From Lachnospira eligens (GTDB taxonomy: Bacteria; Bacillota; Clostridia; Lachnospirales; Lachnospiraceae), in the NCBI RefSeq assembly GCF_009680455.1, contig NZ_WKRD01000007.1, forward strand, positions 1-64,000: a stretch of 64,000 nt of DNA, read 5' to 3'. Position 1 is the first letter of the stretch. Every line of letters starts with the position of its first letter. Positions 32,267 through 41,865 of this stretch are shown here, in pieces. The position numbers and the translations under genes are program-made. Below the pieces are notes generated by a model. That model did not search any database. It was not told the DNA's origin and saw nothing but the letters and a program-made list of their open reading frames with translations.

Positions 32267-34870
32267 ATGAACATTAATAAGTTTACACAGAAGTCTATTG
32301 AGGCTGTTAACCAGTGCGAGAAGATTGCCTACGATTATGGTAATCAGGAGATTGATCAGGAACATTTTCTGTACAGTCTCTTAACTATAGAAGATAGTCT
32401 TATCGCGAGCCTGATAGAGAAGATGGGAATTGATAAGGACACATTTATTAAGAATATTGAGACTCTGCTTAGCCAGAAGAATAAGGTTTCAGGAAATGTA
32501 CAGCTTTATGTAAGCAATGATCTTAATAAGGTTTTAGTAAATGCTGAAGATGAAGCAAAGAGAATGGGGGATGCATATGTTTCTGTTGAGCATCTTATGC
32601 TTGCGATGATTGCAGCACCTAACAAGGGCATAAAGCAGCTTTTTAAGACATATGGAATTAACAGGGAATCATTCCTGTCAGCCCTTGCTACAGTAAGAGG
32701 CAACCAGAGTGTTACTTCGGATAATCCGGAGGCAACTTATGATACTCTTAGCAAATATGCTACAGACCTTGTAGAAAGAGCCAAGGATGGAAAGCTTGAT
32801 CCGGTTATCGGCAGAGATAATGAAATAAGAAATGTAATAAGAATCCTTTCCCGTAAGACTAAGAACAATCCCGTTCTTATTGGTGAGCCAGGTGTTGGTA
32901 AAACAGCAGTTGTTGAAGGACTTGCACAGAGAATCGTGAGAGGTGATGTTCCAGAAGGCTTAAAGGATAAGAAGCTTTTTGCACTGGATATGGGTGCGCT
33001 TGTTGCAGGTGCAAAATATCGTGGTGAATTCGAGGAAAGACTTAAGGCTGTACTTGATGAGGTTAAGAAATCTGAAGGTCAGATAATCCTGTTTATTGAT
33101 GAAATTCACACTATTGTCGGTGCAGGTAAAACAGAAGGTGCTATGGATGCAGGTAATATGCTAAAACCAATGCTTGCCCGTGGTGAACTTCATTGTATAG
33201 GTGCTACAACTCTTGATGAGCACAGAGAGTATATTGAGAAAGACCCGGCACTTGAAAGACGATTCCAGCCAGTTATGGTTGATGAACCTACAGTTGAGGA
33301 TACTATCTCAATCCTTAGAGGTCTTAAGGACAGATATGAAGTGTTCCATGGAGTTAAGATTACAGATGGCGCACTTGTAAGTGCAGCTACCTTGTCAGAC
33401 AGATACATTTCAGACAGATTCCTGCCAGATAAGGCTATTGACCTTGTAGATGAGGCATGTGCAATGATTAAGACTGAACTTGATTCAATGCCTGCAGAAC
33501 TTGATGAGAAGAGAAGAAAGATTATGCAGCTTGAGATTGAGGAGGCTGCACTTAAGAAAGAGACAGATAACCTCAGTAAGGAAAGACTTGATGCATTACA
33601 GAAGGAATTGTCTGAATTAAGGTCTGATTTCAATATCCAGAAAGCTAAATGGGACAGCGAGAAATCTTCTGTTGACCAGGTAAGCAAGTTAAAGGAAGAG
33701 ATTGACCAGATTAATACCCAGATAGCACAGGCTAAGAGAGAATATGATCTTAATAAGGCAGCAGAACTTCAGTATGGTAAACTTCCACAGGCACAGAAGG
33801 CTTTGGAAGAAGCAGAGAAGAAGTCAAGTAACAGAGATATGAGCCTTGTTCATGAAAGTGTTACTGAGGAAGAGATTGCTAAGATTATATCAAGATGGAC
33901 TGGTATTCCGGTTAGCAAGTTAAGTGAGTCTGAAAGACAGAAAACTCTTAATCTTGATGAACAGCTCCACAAGAGAGTTATCGGTCAGGATGAAGGTGTT
34001 ACTAAGGTAACAGAGGCAATCATAAGGTCTAAGGCTGGTATTAAAGACCCGACTAAGCCAATCGGTTCATTCCTGTTCTTAGGACCTACAGGTGTAGGTA
34101 AGACAGAGCTTGCAAAGGCACTGGCTGAGAGTCTGTTTGATGATGAATCTAATATAGTAAGACTTGATATGTCCGAGTATATGGAGAAGTATTCAGTATC
34201 CAGACTTATCGGAGCGCCTCCAGGATATGTAGGTTATGATGAAGGTGGACAGCTTACAGAAGCTGTAAGAAGAAAACCATATTCAGTTGTTCTTTTTGAT
34301 GAAGTTGAGAAGGCACATCCAGATGTATTTAATGTCCTCTTACAGGTACTTGATGATGGCCGTATCACTGATTCACAGGGAAGAACTGTGGATTTTAAGA
34401 ACACTATAATCATAATGACAAGTAACATTGGTTCTTCATATCTGCTTGAAGGCATCAATCCTGATGGCTCAATTAAGCCAGAGGCAGAGGAAGCTGTTAT
34501 GGGTGATTTAAAGAATCATTTCAGACCTGAATTCCTTAACCGTCTTGATGAGATAATTATGTTCAAGCCTCTTACTAAGGATAATATCAGCAATATTATC
34601 AATCTTCTTGTTGCAGATGTTAACAAGAGACTTGCAGATAAAGAGCTTGAGATTGTTCTTACAGATGCAGCCAAGGATTTCATAGTTGAAAACGGATTTG
34701 ACCCAATGTATGGTGCAAGACCGCTTAAGAGATATGTCCAGAAGACAGTTGAGACACTGGCAGCCAAGTTAATACTTGCAGGCAATATCAATACAGGGGA
34801 TGATATTGTTATTGACCTTGTAGATGGAAAGCTGACAGCCAGAGCCGCTGCAAGGGCTGTTGAGGGATAA
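32267..34870 (+). CDS. clpB: Disaggregase ClpB
   Basis: 867 aa, full length. ClpB is a hexameric AAA+ machine that works with DnaK to resolubilise aggregates. Order: Clp_N repeats (1-145), AAA-1 with GEPGVGKTA and [12 protein letters not shown], the coiled-coil M domain (about 405-525, which marks ClpB rather than ClpC), AAA-2 with GPTGVGKTE and [15 protein letters not shown], and a C-terminal D2-small domain. A strong AGAAGGAGG precedes the start. Expression is probably heat-induced through HrcA at the CIRCE site. Confidence 0.96.
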   Translation: MNINKFTQKSIEAVNQCEKIAYDYGNQEIDQEHFLYSLLTIEDSLIASLIEKMGIDKDTFIKNIETLLSQKNKVSGNVQLYVSNDLNKVLVNAEDEAKRMGDAYVSVEHLMLAMIAAPNKGIKQLFKTYGINRESFLSALATVRGNQSVTSDNPEATYDTLSKYATDLVERAKDGKLDPVIGRDNEIRNVIRILSRKTKNNPVLIGEPGVGKTAVVEGLAQRIVRGDVPEGLKDKKLFALDMGALVAGAKYRGEFEERLKAVLDEVKKSEGQIILFIDEIHTIVGAGKTEGAMDAGNMLKPMLARGELHCIGATTLDEHREYIEKDPALERRFQPVMVDEPTVEDTISILRGLKDRYEVFHGVKITDGALVSAATLSDRYISDRFLPDKAIDLVDEACAMIKTELDSMPAELDEKRRKIMQLEIEEAALKKETDNLSKERLDALQKELSELRSDFNIQKAKWDSEKSSVDQVSKLKEEIDQINTQIAQAKREYDLNKAAELQYGKLPQAQKALEEAEKKSSNRDMSLVHESVTEEEIAKIISRWTGIPVSKLSESERQKTLNLDEQLHKRVIGQDEGVTKVTEAIIRSKAGIKDPTKPIGSFLFLGPTGVGKTELAKALAESLFDDESNIVRLDMSEYMEKYSVSRLIGAPPGYVGYDEGGQLTEAVRRKPYSVVLFDEVEKAHPDVFNVLLQVLDDGRITDSQGRTVDFKNTIIIMTSNIGSSYLLEGINPDGSIKPEAEEAVMGDLKNHFRPEFLNRLDEIIMFKPLTKDNISNIINLLVADVNKRLADKELEIVLTDAAKDFIVENGFDPMYGARPLKRYVQKTVETLAAKLILAGNINTGDDIVIDLVDGKLTARAAARAVEG

Positions 34871-34957
34871 GGCCTGATATTGTAAGAACTTTATGGTCCT
34901 TTTGGGGGCATTGGAATTTTTGACTTTTGCTAAATGAATATAAATACAGATGATACT

Positions 34958-35092
34958 TTTGAAATAAAAGCCTACCAGATTATGGTATATATGCGAATTA
35001 GTAGGTTTTTGAAATTGAAAGTTGTCATTGATGAAATTAAAAAGCCTACTAAACTATTGTGTAATGCAAGTTTAGTAGGCTTTTTGAAAGCA
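34958..35092. repeat. Two tandem related hairpin elements; the second a strong terminator
   Basis: Copy A (about 34958-35017) and copy B (about 35030-35092) share TGAAAT, AAAAGCCTAC arms, TTAGTAGG and TTTTTGAAA. Copy B has a perfect 17-bp stem (35039-35055 with 35069-35085) ending in TTTTT and works as a terminator for clpB. Copy A has decayed pairing (34966-34975 with 35001-35010). Together with the following promoter they account for the gap between clpB and the nuclease gene. Confidence 0.75.
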
Positions 35093-35131
35093 AACCAACA
35101 ATTTATTCTTTGAATTTCTGACAGCATACTT

Positions 35132-35141
35132 TATAGGCAAA
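35132..35141. repeat. 10-bp direct repeat flanking the Rpn nuclease module, left copy
   Basis: TATAGGCAAA here recurs exactly at 36252-36261, and TATAGGCA recurs at 36326-36333. The copies bracket the nuclease gene and may be target-site or recombination relics. Confidence 0.4.
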
Positions 35142-35155
35142 CCGCAATTACGGTA

Positions 35156-35184
35156 TTGACAAAAAATTATATTAATTGTATATT
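35156..35184 (+). promoter_or_regulatory. Promoter of the Rpn-type nuclease gene
   Basis: Consensus TTGACA (35156-35161) and TATATT (35179-35184) with 17-bp spacing, 47 bp before the start codon. Confidence 0.7.
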
Positions 35185-35231
35185 AAAAATGATTTATGGT
35201 TAAAGATTCATGACAGACTGCTTGTATGTGA

Positions 35232-36110
35232 ATGAAAGAGAAAGATATAACACAAAAGGTACTGGAAGATAATAATGATATATTTGCGGATATTGTTAAT
35301 GTGTTGTTATTTGATGGAAAGTCGGAGGTTGAAGAGAATGAACTTGTTAATACGACAGTTCATTCACAGTATAAGGCTGAAGATGGAAAAGTTCATGAAC
35401 AGGAACGCGATATTGCTAAGTATTGGAAAAGAGGAGGTACAGACATAGTCCTGTATGGCATAGAGAATCAGACAAAGGTTGAGAAAAGAATGCCGGCAAG
35501 AATATCAGGATATGAAGGTTCTTCATACAGAGGTCAATGTGATAAGAAAACAATAGTGCCGGTAATAACGATGGTTCTGTATTATGGTACAGACAGAAAA
35601 TGGACAGCACCAAAGAATCTTAAGTCTCTGATTAAAGTCCCGGATAATCTGGATAAGTATGTTAATGACACTAAAGCTAATGTATTTGAGATAGCGTGGC
35701 TGACAGATGAACAGATAGCAAAGTTTACGAGTGATTATAAGATAGTTGCTAATTTCTTTGTGAACAAGAGAAAGAACAAAGATTACATACCAGATGATAA
35801 GACAACAATTAAGCATGTGGATGAGATACTAAAGTTCTTATCAGTTATGACAGGGGATAACAGATATGAAGAGATATTGTCAGATAAGGAAGGAGTGAGC
35901 AATATGTGTGATGTAGCGCAGAGACTTGAAGACAGGGGAATTGAGAAAGGACTTCAGAAAGGAAGAGAAGAAGGCAACCAGATGATATATTCACTGGTCG
36001 AAGATGAGAGCATAAGTATGGAAAAGGGTGCACAAAAGCTAGGGGTAAGTGTAGAAAAGCTGCGAGCTAATATGATTAATGCGGGATACAAGTGTCCGGA
36101 TATGGAGTGA
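35232..36110 (+). CDS. Rpn-type PD-(D/E)XK nuclease (YhgA-like recombination-promoting nuclease)
   Basis: 292 aa. The nuclease core is in the first 120 residues: NDIFADIVNVLLF at the N terminus, then GGTDIVLYGIENQTKVEKRMP, which carries the D...E-x-Q active-site signature of this clade, and a following ITMVLYYG strand. The C-terminal third has coiled-coil IEKGLQKGREEGNQM and a short helical tail. Family members were first described as recombination-promoting nucleases and are often called putative transposases. I see no Shine-Dalgarno site before the ATG although the promoter is excellent, so translation may be weak or start unusually. Flanking 10-bp repeats suggest past mobility. Confidence 0.8.
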   Translation: MKEKDITQKVLEDNNDIFADIVNVLLFDGKSEVEENELVNTTVHSQYKAEDGKVHEQERDIAKYWKRGGTDIVLYGIENQTKVEKRMPARISGYEGSSYRGQCDKKTIVPVITMVLYYGTDRKWTAPKNLKSLIKVPDNLDKYVNDTKANVFEIAWLTDEQIAKFTSDYKIVANFFVNKRKNKDYIPDDKTTIKHVDEILKFLSVMTGDNRYEEILSDKEGVSNMCDVAQRLEDRGIEKGLQKGREEGNQMIYSLVEDESISMEKGAQKLGVSVEKLRANMINAGYKCPDME

Positions 36111-36136
36111 TAGCTGACAATATAATATATAAAGAT

Positions 36137-36178
36137 AAAGCAATGCTGGGAAGAGTGGATACTGGCATTGCTTTTATT
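36137..36178 (+). terminator. Terminator after the Rpn-type nuclease gene
   Basis: AAAGCAATGC (36137-36146) pairs with GCATTGCTTT (36165-36174), then a T-rich tail. Confidence 0.75.
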
Positions 36179-36465
36179 TTATGGAAAAGTCTGTTTCTGT
36201 TCAGGAACTTACTTCTGCGTGTTCCTATAAGAACAATAAATAATCAATCTATATAGGCAAATTTCAGGCAGAAATACATGAAATTGCAGGAATATACCTA
36301 TCAGGCAGGCACGAGGAAGTTTATCTATAGGCAGATTGGAAGAAAAAGTGAAGGTTGAATAAGGATTCTGCCTGGATATGTCCTATAAATCAAGTGATAA
36401 TGCGACTACCTATAGGTATCATGAACAACGAATCAATAATCAGATTAAGACATATTTATACAGAA
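36179..36465. other. Gene-free gap with short TATAGG-type repeats
   Basis: I find no coding frame or RNA here. It holds several TATAGG/CCTATA words: TATAGGCAAA at 36252, CCTATC near 36297, TATAGGCA at 36326, and ACCTATAGGT near 36410. It may be decayed mobile DNA. Confidence 0.4.
36252..36261. repeat. 10-bp direct repeat flanking the Rpn nuclease module, right copy
   Basis: TATAGGCAAA, identical to 35132-35141, about 1.1 kb away across the nuclease gene and its signals. Confidence 0.4.
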
Positions 36466-36636
36466 CTAGATAAACTGGTTCTTTTCAGTATTATATTCAT
36501 AATTAATTGATTTTAACTTATTGGTTATTTCTTCCTCAGAAATCATATAAGATTTGCACAGTTCCTCTAATGAATTGTAATTGTCTCGAAGTTGTGTATT
36601 GACAAAGCTTAAAAGCATAACAGGGTCTTTAGGCAT
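36466..36636 (-). CDS. DUF4250 family small protein (56 aa)
   Basis: The minus strand has AAGGAGGA followed at good spacing by ATG (36634-36636) and 56 codons to TAG (36466-36468). The product begins MPKDPVMLLSFVNTQLRD, continues with NYNSLEELCKSYMIS and EEEITNKLKSI, and ends in YNTEKNQFI. The MPKDPxMLLSxVNxxLRD start and HTH-like second half match the DUF4250 family of short proteins common in Clostridia and other gut bacteria. Its function is unknown. It stands alone, divergent from ppdK across about 230 bp. A TACTA-N4-TAGTA-type palindrome lies near 36685-36700 in that spacer. Confidence 0.82.
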   Translation of the reverse strand: MPKDPVMLLSFVNTQLRDNYNSLEELCKSYMISEEEITNKLKSINYEYNTEKNQFI

Positions 36637-36780
36637 AGAAAAATCCTCCTTATATTGTGTTTTCAGTGATTGCTCTATTGTTGTACTATTTAGTACAGCA
36701 TGAATATTTTCCCATATTAAGCATATTCTGTAAATGTAAGGCTTGTATATAAAATTGTATTAAAATAAATACATTTATGG

Positions 36781-36809
36781 TTGCACGAAAACGATTACTA
36801 TGTTATAAT
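36781..36809 (+). promoter_or_regulatory. Probable ppdK promoter
   Basis: TTGCAC (36781-36786) and TATAAT (36804-36809) with 17-bp spacing. The leader is about 55 nt. Confidence 0.65.
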
Positions 36810-36870
36810 TTTAACAAGCTAAGAAATATACTACTTAAATAACTGAATATTAAATTATGGAGGTTTTGTT

Positions 36871-39501
36871 ATGGGAAAGAAATGGGTGTATTTGTTTACA
36901 GAGGGTAACGCAGATATGCGTGAGCTTCTCGGTGGTAAAGGTGCGAATCTGGCAGAGATGACTAATATTGGTCTTCCGGTTCCACAGGGGTTTACTATTA
37001 CTACGGAAGCTTGTACCCAGTATTACGAGGATGGTAGAGAAATCAATGATGAGATCATGGGACAGATTAACGAACATATTGAGAAGATGGAACAGATTAC
37101 AGGCAAGAAGTTTGGAGATATGGAGAATCCACTTTTAGTTTCTGTTCGTTCTGGAGCAAGAGCTTCTATGCCGGGTATGATGGATACAATCCTTAATCTT
37201 GGACTTAACGAGGACGTTGTTAATGTAATTGCACAGAAATCCGGCAATCCAAGATGGGCATGGGATTGTTATAGAAGATTTATCCAGATGTATTCAGATG
37301 TAGTTATGGAAGTTGGCAAGAAATATTTCGAAGAGCTTATTGACAAGATGAAGGATGAGAGAGGGGTTAAGCTTGATGTAGAGCTTACAGCGGATGATCT
37401 TAAGGAGCTTGCAACACAGTTTAAGGCTGAATATAAGTCTAAGATTGGCAAGGATTTCCCAGATGATCCTAAGGAACAGTTATACGGAGCTATAAAAGCT
37501 GTATTCCGTTCATGGGACAACCCAAGAGCTAATGTATACAGAAGAGATAATGATATTCCTTATTCTTGGGGAACAGCAGTTAATGTACAGTCTATGGCAT
37601 TTGGTAATATGGGGGATGACTGTGGAACTGGTGTTGCATTTACAAGAGATCCTGCAACTGGTGCTAAAGGACTTTTTGGAGAGTTCCTTACTAACGCACA
37701 GGGTGAAGATGTTGTTGCCGGAGTAAGAACTCCAATGCATATTCAGGAAATGAGTGAGAAGTTCCCGGAAGCATTTGAGCAGTTTAAGGATGTGTGTGCA
37801 ACTCTGGAAGAACATTACAGAGATATGCAGGATATGGAATTTACAGTAGAGCATGGCAAGCTGTTCATGTTACAGACACGTAATGGTAAGAGAACAGCAC
37901 AGGCAGCATTAAAGATTGCATGCGACCTTGTAGATGAGGGGATGAGAACAGAGAAGGAAGCAGTTGCAATGATTGATCCTCGTAATCTTGATACACTTCT
38001 TCATCCTCAGTTTGATGCAGCTGCACTTAAGGCTGCAACTCCAGCAGGAAGAGGTCTTGGAGCATCTCCTGGCGCTGCATGTGGTAAGATTGTTTTCTCA
38101 GCAGAAGACGCAGAAGAGTGGAATGCAAGAGGTGAGAAGGTTGTTCTTGTAAGACTTGAGACATCGCCAGAAGATATTACAGGTATGAAGGCTTCACAGG
38201 GTATTCTTACTGTAAGAGGAGGTATGACAAGCCATGCAGCGGTTGTTGCAAGAGGTATGGGAACCTGCTGTGTATCTGGCTGTGGTGATATTGCAATGGA
38301 CGAAGCTAATAAGAAATTCACACTTGCAGGCAAGGAATATCATGAAGGAGATTATATATCTATTGATGGTACAACAGGTAATATATATGATGGACAGATT
38401 CCTACGGTTGATGCCAAGATTGCAGGTGAGTTTGGAAGAGTTATGGAGTGGGCAGACAAGTACAGAAAGTTAAAGGTTCGTACTAATGCAGATACTCCTA
38501 AGGATGCCAAGAAGGCAAGAGAACTTGGAGCAGAAGGTATCGGACTTTGCCGTACTGAGCATATGTTCTTTGAAGAGGACAGAATTGCAGCATTCAGAGA
38601 GATGATATGTTCTGATACTGTAGAAGAAAGAGAAGCAGCACTGGATAAGATTCTGCCATATCAGCAGGGAGATTTCGAAGCACTTTATGAGGCACTTGAA
38701 GGTAATCCTGTAACTATCAGATTCCTTGATCCACCTCTTCATGAATTTGTTCCTACAGAGGAAGAAGATATTAAGAAGTTAGCTGAATCACAGGGCAAGT
38801 CAGTAGAGACTATTAAGAATATTATTGCAAGTCTTCATGAGTTTAATCCAATGATGGGACACAGAGGATGCCGTCTTGCAGTAACATATCCAGAGATTGC
38901 CAAGATGCAGACAAGAGCTGTTATAAGAGCTGCAATCAATGTTAAGAAGGCACATCCTGACTGGAATGTTAAGCCGGAGATTATGATTCCGCTTATCTGT
39001 GAGGTTAAGGAATTAAAGTATGTAAAGAAGACTGTTGTTGAGACAGCAGATGAAGAGATTAAGGCAGCAGGAATCGACCTTGAATACGAGGTTGGTACTA
39101 TGATTGAGATTCCAAGAGCTGCACTTACTGCTGATGAGATTGCCAAGGAAGCTGATTTCTTCTGCTTTGGTACTAACGATCTTACACAGATGACATTCGG
39201 ATTCTCAAGAGATGACGCTGGTAAGTTCCTTAATGCATACTATGAATCTAAGATATTTGAGAATGACCCATTTGCAAAGCTTGACCAGAATGGTGTTGGT
39301 AAGCTTATGGAGATGACAATAAAGCTTGGAAGACCGGTTAATCCGGATCTTCACATAGGTATCTGTGGAGAGCATGGTGGAGATCCTTCATCAGTTGCAT
39401 TCTGCCACAAGATTGGTCTTGATTATGTGAGCTGCTCACCATTCAGAGTACCTATTGCAAGACTTGCAGCAGCACAGGCTGCTATTGCAGAAGAGAAATA
39501 A
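36871..39501 (+). CDS. ppdK: Pyruvate, phosphate dikinase
   Basis: 876 aa, full length. It interconverts pyruvate, ATP and Pi with PEP, AMP and PPi; in anaerobes it often replaces or reverses pyruvate kinase. The N-terminal ATP-grasp part starts KWVYLFTEG and LLGGKGANLAEMTNIGLPVP. The phospho-His swivel domain has GGMTSHAAVVARGMGTCCVSG. The C-terminal PEP barrel has FFCFGTNDLTQMTFG and the catalytic Cys in IGICGEHGGDPSS. GGAGG precedes the start. It appears monocistronic, with its own promoter and terminator. Confidence 0.96.
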   Translation: MGKKWVYLFTEGNADMRELLGGKGANLAEMTNIGLPVPQGFTITTEACTQYYEDGREINDEIMGQINEHIEKMEQITGKKFGDMENPLLVSVRSGARASMPGMMDTILNLGLNEDVVNVIAQKSGNPRWAWDCYRRFIQMYSDVVMEVGKKYFEELIDKMKDERGVKLDVELTADDLKELATQFKAEYKSKIGKDFPDDPKEQLYGAIKAVFRSWDNPRANVYRRDNDIPYSWGTAVNVQSMAFGNMGDDCGTGVAFTRDPATGAKGLFGEFLTNAQGEDVVAGVRTPMHIQEMSEKFPEAFEQFKDVCATLEEHYRDMQDMEFTVEHGKLFMLQTRNGKRTAQAALKIACDLVDEGMRTEKEAVAMIDPRNLDTLLHPQFDAAALKAATPAGRGLGASPGAACGKIVFSAEDAEEWNARGEKVVLVRLETSPEDITGMKASQGILTVRGGMTSHAAVVARGMGTCCVSGCGDIAMDEANKKFTLAGKEYHEGDYISIDGTTGNIYDGQIPTVDAKIAGEFGRVMEWADKYRKLKVRTNADTPKDAKKARELGAEGIGLCRTEHMFFEEDRIAAFREMICSDTVEEREAALDKILPYQQGDFEALYEALEGNPVTIRFLDPPLHEFVPTEEEDIKKLAESQGKSVETIKNIIASLHEFNPMMGHRGCRLAVTYPEIAKMQTRAVIRAAINVKKAHPDWNVKPEIMIPLICEVKELKYVKKTVVETADEEIKAAGIDLEYEVGTMIEIPRAALTADEIAKEADFFCFGTNDLTQMTFGFSRDDAGKFLNAYYESKIFENDPFAKLDQNGVGKLMEMTIKLGRPVNPDLHIGICGEHGGDPSSVAFCHKIGLDYVSCSPFRVPIARLAAAQAAIAEEK

Positions 39502-39525
39502 TCCAATTTCTGACCATAACACGAG

Positions 39526-39565
39526 TTTCGGGGCATGGAAGGCGAAAGCTTTTCATGCCCCGAAA
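39526..39565 (+). terminator. Terminator after ppdK
   Basis: A perfect 12-bp stem TTTCGGGGCATG (39526-39537) with CATGCCCCGAAA (39554-39565). The T-tract is poor, so termination may be incomplete. Confidence 0.65.
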
Positions 39566-39589
39566 TGTTTAAAATGGAATATTTTTTCA

Positions 39590-39618
39590 TTGCCCTAAAT
39601 CACGATATGTTCTATAAT
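39590..39618 (+). promoter_or_regulatory. Probable promoter of uracil permease-upp
   Basis: TTGCCC (39590-39595) and TATAAT (39613-39618) with 17-bp spacing. The leader is only about 25 nt, leaving no room for a PyrR attenuator. Confidence 0.6.
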
Positions 39619-39649
39619 AATGTAAAATATATATTGATTGGAGCGTATT

Positions 39650-41077
39650 ATGGAACAAAAGAAAATCGAACCTATTCGTGATGCCAGAAAGCTTGGTAAA
39701 GCGAAGATGCTGATTCTTGGTATTCAGCATATGTTTGCCATGTTTGGCGCAACTATCCTTGTACCTATTCTGGTATCAGGATACTTTCAGGCTGCCTGCG
39801 GTGAGGAGCTTACCAGAGGTCTGTCTGTATCAGTAACACTTTTCTGTGCAGGCTTTGGTACATTGATATTCCACCTGTGTACTAAATTCAAAGTACCTGC
39901 ATTCTTAGGATCTTCCTTTGCATTTCTTGGTGGATTCTACACAGTAGCTAATCTTGACAGCGGTATGTATGCTGGAATGTCAGCTAATGATAAGGCTGCT
40001 TATGCATGTGGTGGTATATTTGTTGCCGGAATGCTTTACTTTGTACTTGCACTTATAATTAAGCTTGTTGGAGTCAACAGAGTTATGAAATTCCTTCCAC
40101 CTGTAGTTACAGGACCTATCATTATATGTATTGGTCTTTCACTTGCAGGTTCAGCTATTACAAATGCTTCAACTAACTGGTTACTTGCATTTGTTGCACT
40201 TGCTGTAATTATTATATTCAATATATGGGGCAAGGGACTTTTCAAGATTATTCCTATTCTTATGGGCGTAGTAATTTCATATGTATTTGCACTTATTCTT
40301 AATGCATGTGGCGTACATAATCCTGATGGTTCAGCAATACTTAATTTCTCATCAATTGCATCTGCTTCATGGGTAGGAATTCCAAAGTTCCAGTTTATGA
40401 AGTTTGATGTAACAGCAATCCTTGTAATGGCACCTATTGCTATTGCAACAATGATGGAGCATATCGGAGATATGTCAGCTATTTCGGCTACAGTTGAAGA
40501 AAACTACTTAGCAGATCCGGGACTTCACAGAACACTTATTGGTGATGGTGTTGCAACAGCATTTGCAGGTGCAATTGGAGGTCCGGCTAATACTACATAT
40601 GGTGAGAACACAGGAGTTCTTGAACTTTCTAAGGTATATGACCCAAGAGTAATCAGAATTGCAGCAGTATTTGCAATTATACTTTCATTCATACCTAAGT
40701 TTTCATCAGTTATATCAACTATGCCAACAGCAATTATCGGTGGTATATCATTCATGCTTTATGGTATGATTTCAGCTATCGGTGTAAGAAATGTTGTTGA
40801 GAACAAGGTTGACCTTACTAAGTCAAGAAACCTTATTATTGCAGGTGTTATATTTGTATGTGGTTTAGGCTTCGGTGGTGGACTTACATTTACAATCGGT
40901 GGAACATCTATAACACTTACAGCACTTGCAATCGCTGCTATAGCAGGTATTCTTCTTAATGCTATATTACCTGGTAATGATTATGAATTCGGTAAGAATC
41001 CAGCAGGTGACAGCAGCCGTGGAGTTTATGTTATGAACACAGACTCTGAAAAAGAAGAATCAGAAGATAATAAGTAA
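39650..41077 (+). CDS. uraA: NCS2-family uracil permease
   Basis: 475 aa with about 12-14 membrane spans. Signatures are [20 protein letters not shown] near the N terminus, the [18 protein letters not shown] motif, the substrate-binding [15 protein letters not shown] segment and [20 protein letters not shown]. These match uracil/H+ symporters of the NCS2 family. The ATG at 39650 follows GGAG. The uracil phosphoribosyltransferase gene is 29 nt downstream, a classic salvage pairing. Xanthine permease is less likely given that partner. Confidence 0.93.
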   Translation: MEQKKIEPIRDARKLGKAKMLILGIQHMFAMFGATILVPILVSGYFQAACGEELTRGLSVSVTLFCAGFGTLIFHLCTKFKVPAFLGSSFAFLGGFYTVANLDSGMYAGMSANDKAAYACGGIFVAGMLYFVLALIIKLVGVNRVMKFLPPVVTGPIIICIGLSLAGSAITNASTNWLLAFVALAVIIIFNIWGKGLFKIIPILMGVVISYVFALILNACGVHNPDGSAILNFSSIASASWVGIPKFQFMKFDVTAILVMAPIAIATMMEHIGDMSAISATVEENYLADPGLHRTLIGDGVATAFAGAIGGPANTTYGENTGVLELSKVYDPRVIRIAAVFAIILSFIPKFSSVISTMPTAIIGGISFMLYGMISAIGVRNVVENKVDLTKSRNLIIAGVIFVCGLGFGGGLTFTIGGTSITLTALAIAAIAGILLNAILPGNDYEFGKNPAGDSSRGVYVMNTDSEKEESEDNK

Positions 41078-41106
41078 ATAACAATAAAATTTGGAGGTAC
41101 TTAATA

Positions 41107-41754
41107 ATGATGGATTTTGAGAATGAGAAGAATATAACTATATTTACACATCCACTTATCCAGCATAAGATTTCAATTCTTAGAGATAAGAAAACAGGAA
41201 CTAATGAATTCAGAAAGCTCGTTGAAGAAATAGCTATGCTTGAAGGTTTTGAGGCATTATCAGATCTTCCAACAGAAGATGTTGAGATTGAGACACCTAT
41301 TGAGACTTGTATGACACCTATGATTTCAGGACGTAAGCTTGCAATTGTTCCTATCTTAAGGGCAGGCCTTGGCATGGTTCCTGGTGTACTTTCACTTGTA
41401 CCAACAGCTAAGGTTGGACATATTGGAATGTATCGTAATGAAGAGACACATGAGCCTGTACCATATTACTGCAAGCTTCCACATCCAATAGAGGAAAGAA
41501 CTATTGTTGTAACAGATCCGATGCTTGCAACAGGTGGTTCGGCAGTTGATGCAATTGACCAGATAAAGAAGGTTGGCGGAAAGCAGATTAAGTTCATGTG
41601 TATCATAGCTGCCCCAGAGGGAGTTGAAAAGCTTCATAAGGCGCATCCGGATGTTCAGATATACATTGGACATCTTGACAGAGAGCTTAACGCAGATGCT
41701 TATATTTGCCCAGGACTTGGGGATGCCGGAGACCGAATCTTCGGAACTAAGTAA
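41107..41754 (+). CDS. upp: Uracil phosphoribosyltransferase
   Basis: 215 aa. It makes UMP from uracil and PRPP. Visible motifs are [29 protein letters not shown], the PRPP-binding [17 protein letters not shown], and the C-terminal [16 protein letters not shown] that caps the uracil site. Two adjacent ATGs (41107, 41110) could both serve as starts after TTGGAGG. It forms an uptake-and-salvage operon with the permease and ends at a strong terminator. Confidence 0.96.
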   Translation: MMDFENEKNITIFTHPLIQHKISILRDKKTGTNEFRKLVEEIAMLEGFEALSDLPTEDVEIETPIETCMTPMISGRKLAIVPILRAGLGMVPGVLSLVPTAKVGHIGMYRNEETHEPVPYYCKLPHPIEERTIVVTDPMLATGGSAVDAIDQIKKVGGKQIKFMCIIAAPEGVEKLHKAHPDVQIYIGHLDRELNADAYICPGLGDAGDRIFGTK

Positions 41755-41809
41755 ATAATTATGGGCATGTAATTGCTTTGTGTTAAGAGATATGATAGTG
41801 TGTAAAATG

Positions 41810-41833
41810 CGGCTCCCAACGGGAGCCGTTTTT
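41810..41833 (+). terminator. Terminator of the uracil operon
   Basis: CGGCTCCC-AAC-GGGAGCCG followed by five T. Confidence 0.9.
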
Positions 41834-41865
41834 GTAACTTATATTATTTAATTAAGGAGATTTCG

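Noticed and set aside
35232..36110. True insertion sequence transposase
   Set aside because: The protein is a PD-(D/E)XK nuclease type without DDE signature, and no terminal inverted repeats flank it; only short direct repeats are seen.
39619..39649. PyrR or purine riboswitch before the uracil permease
   Set aside because: The leader from the predicted promoter is about 25 nt, too short for either.
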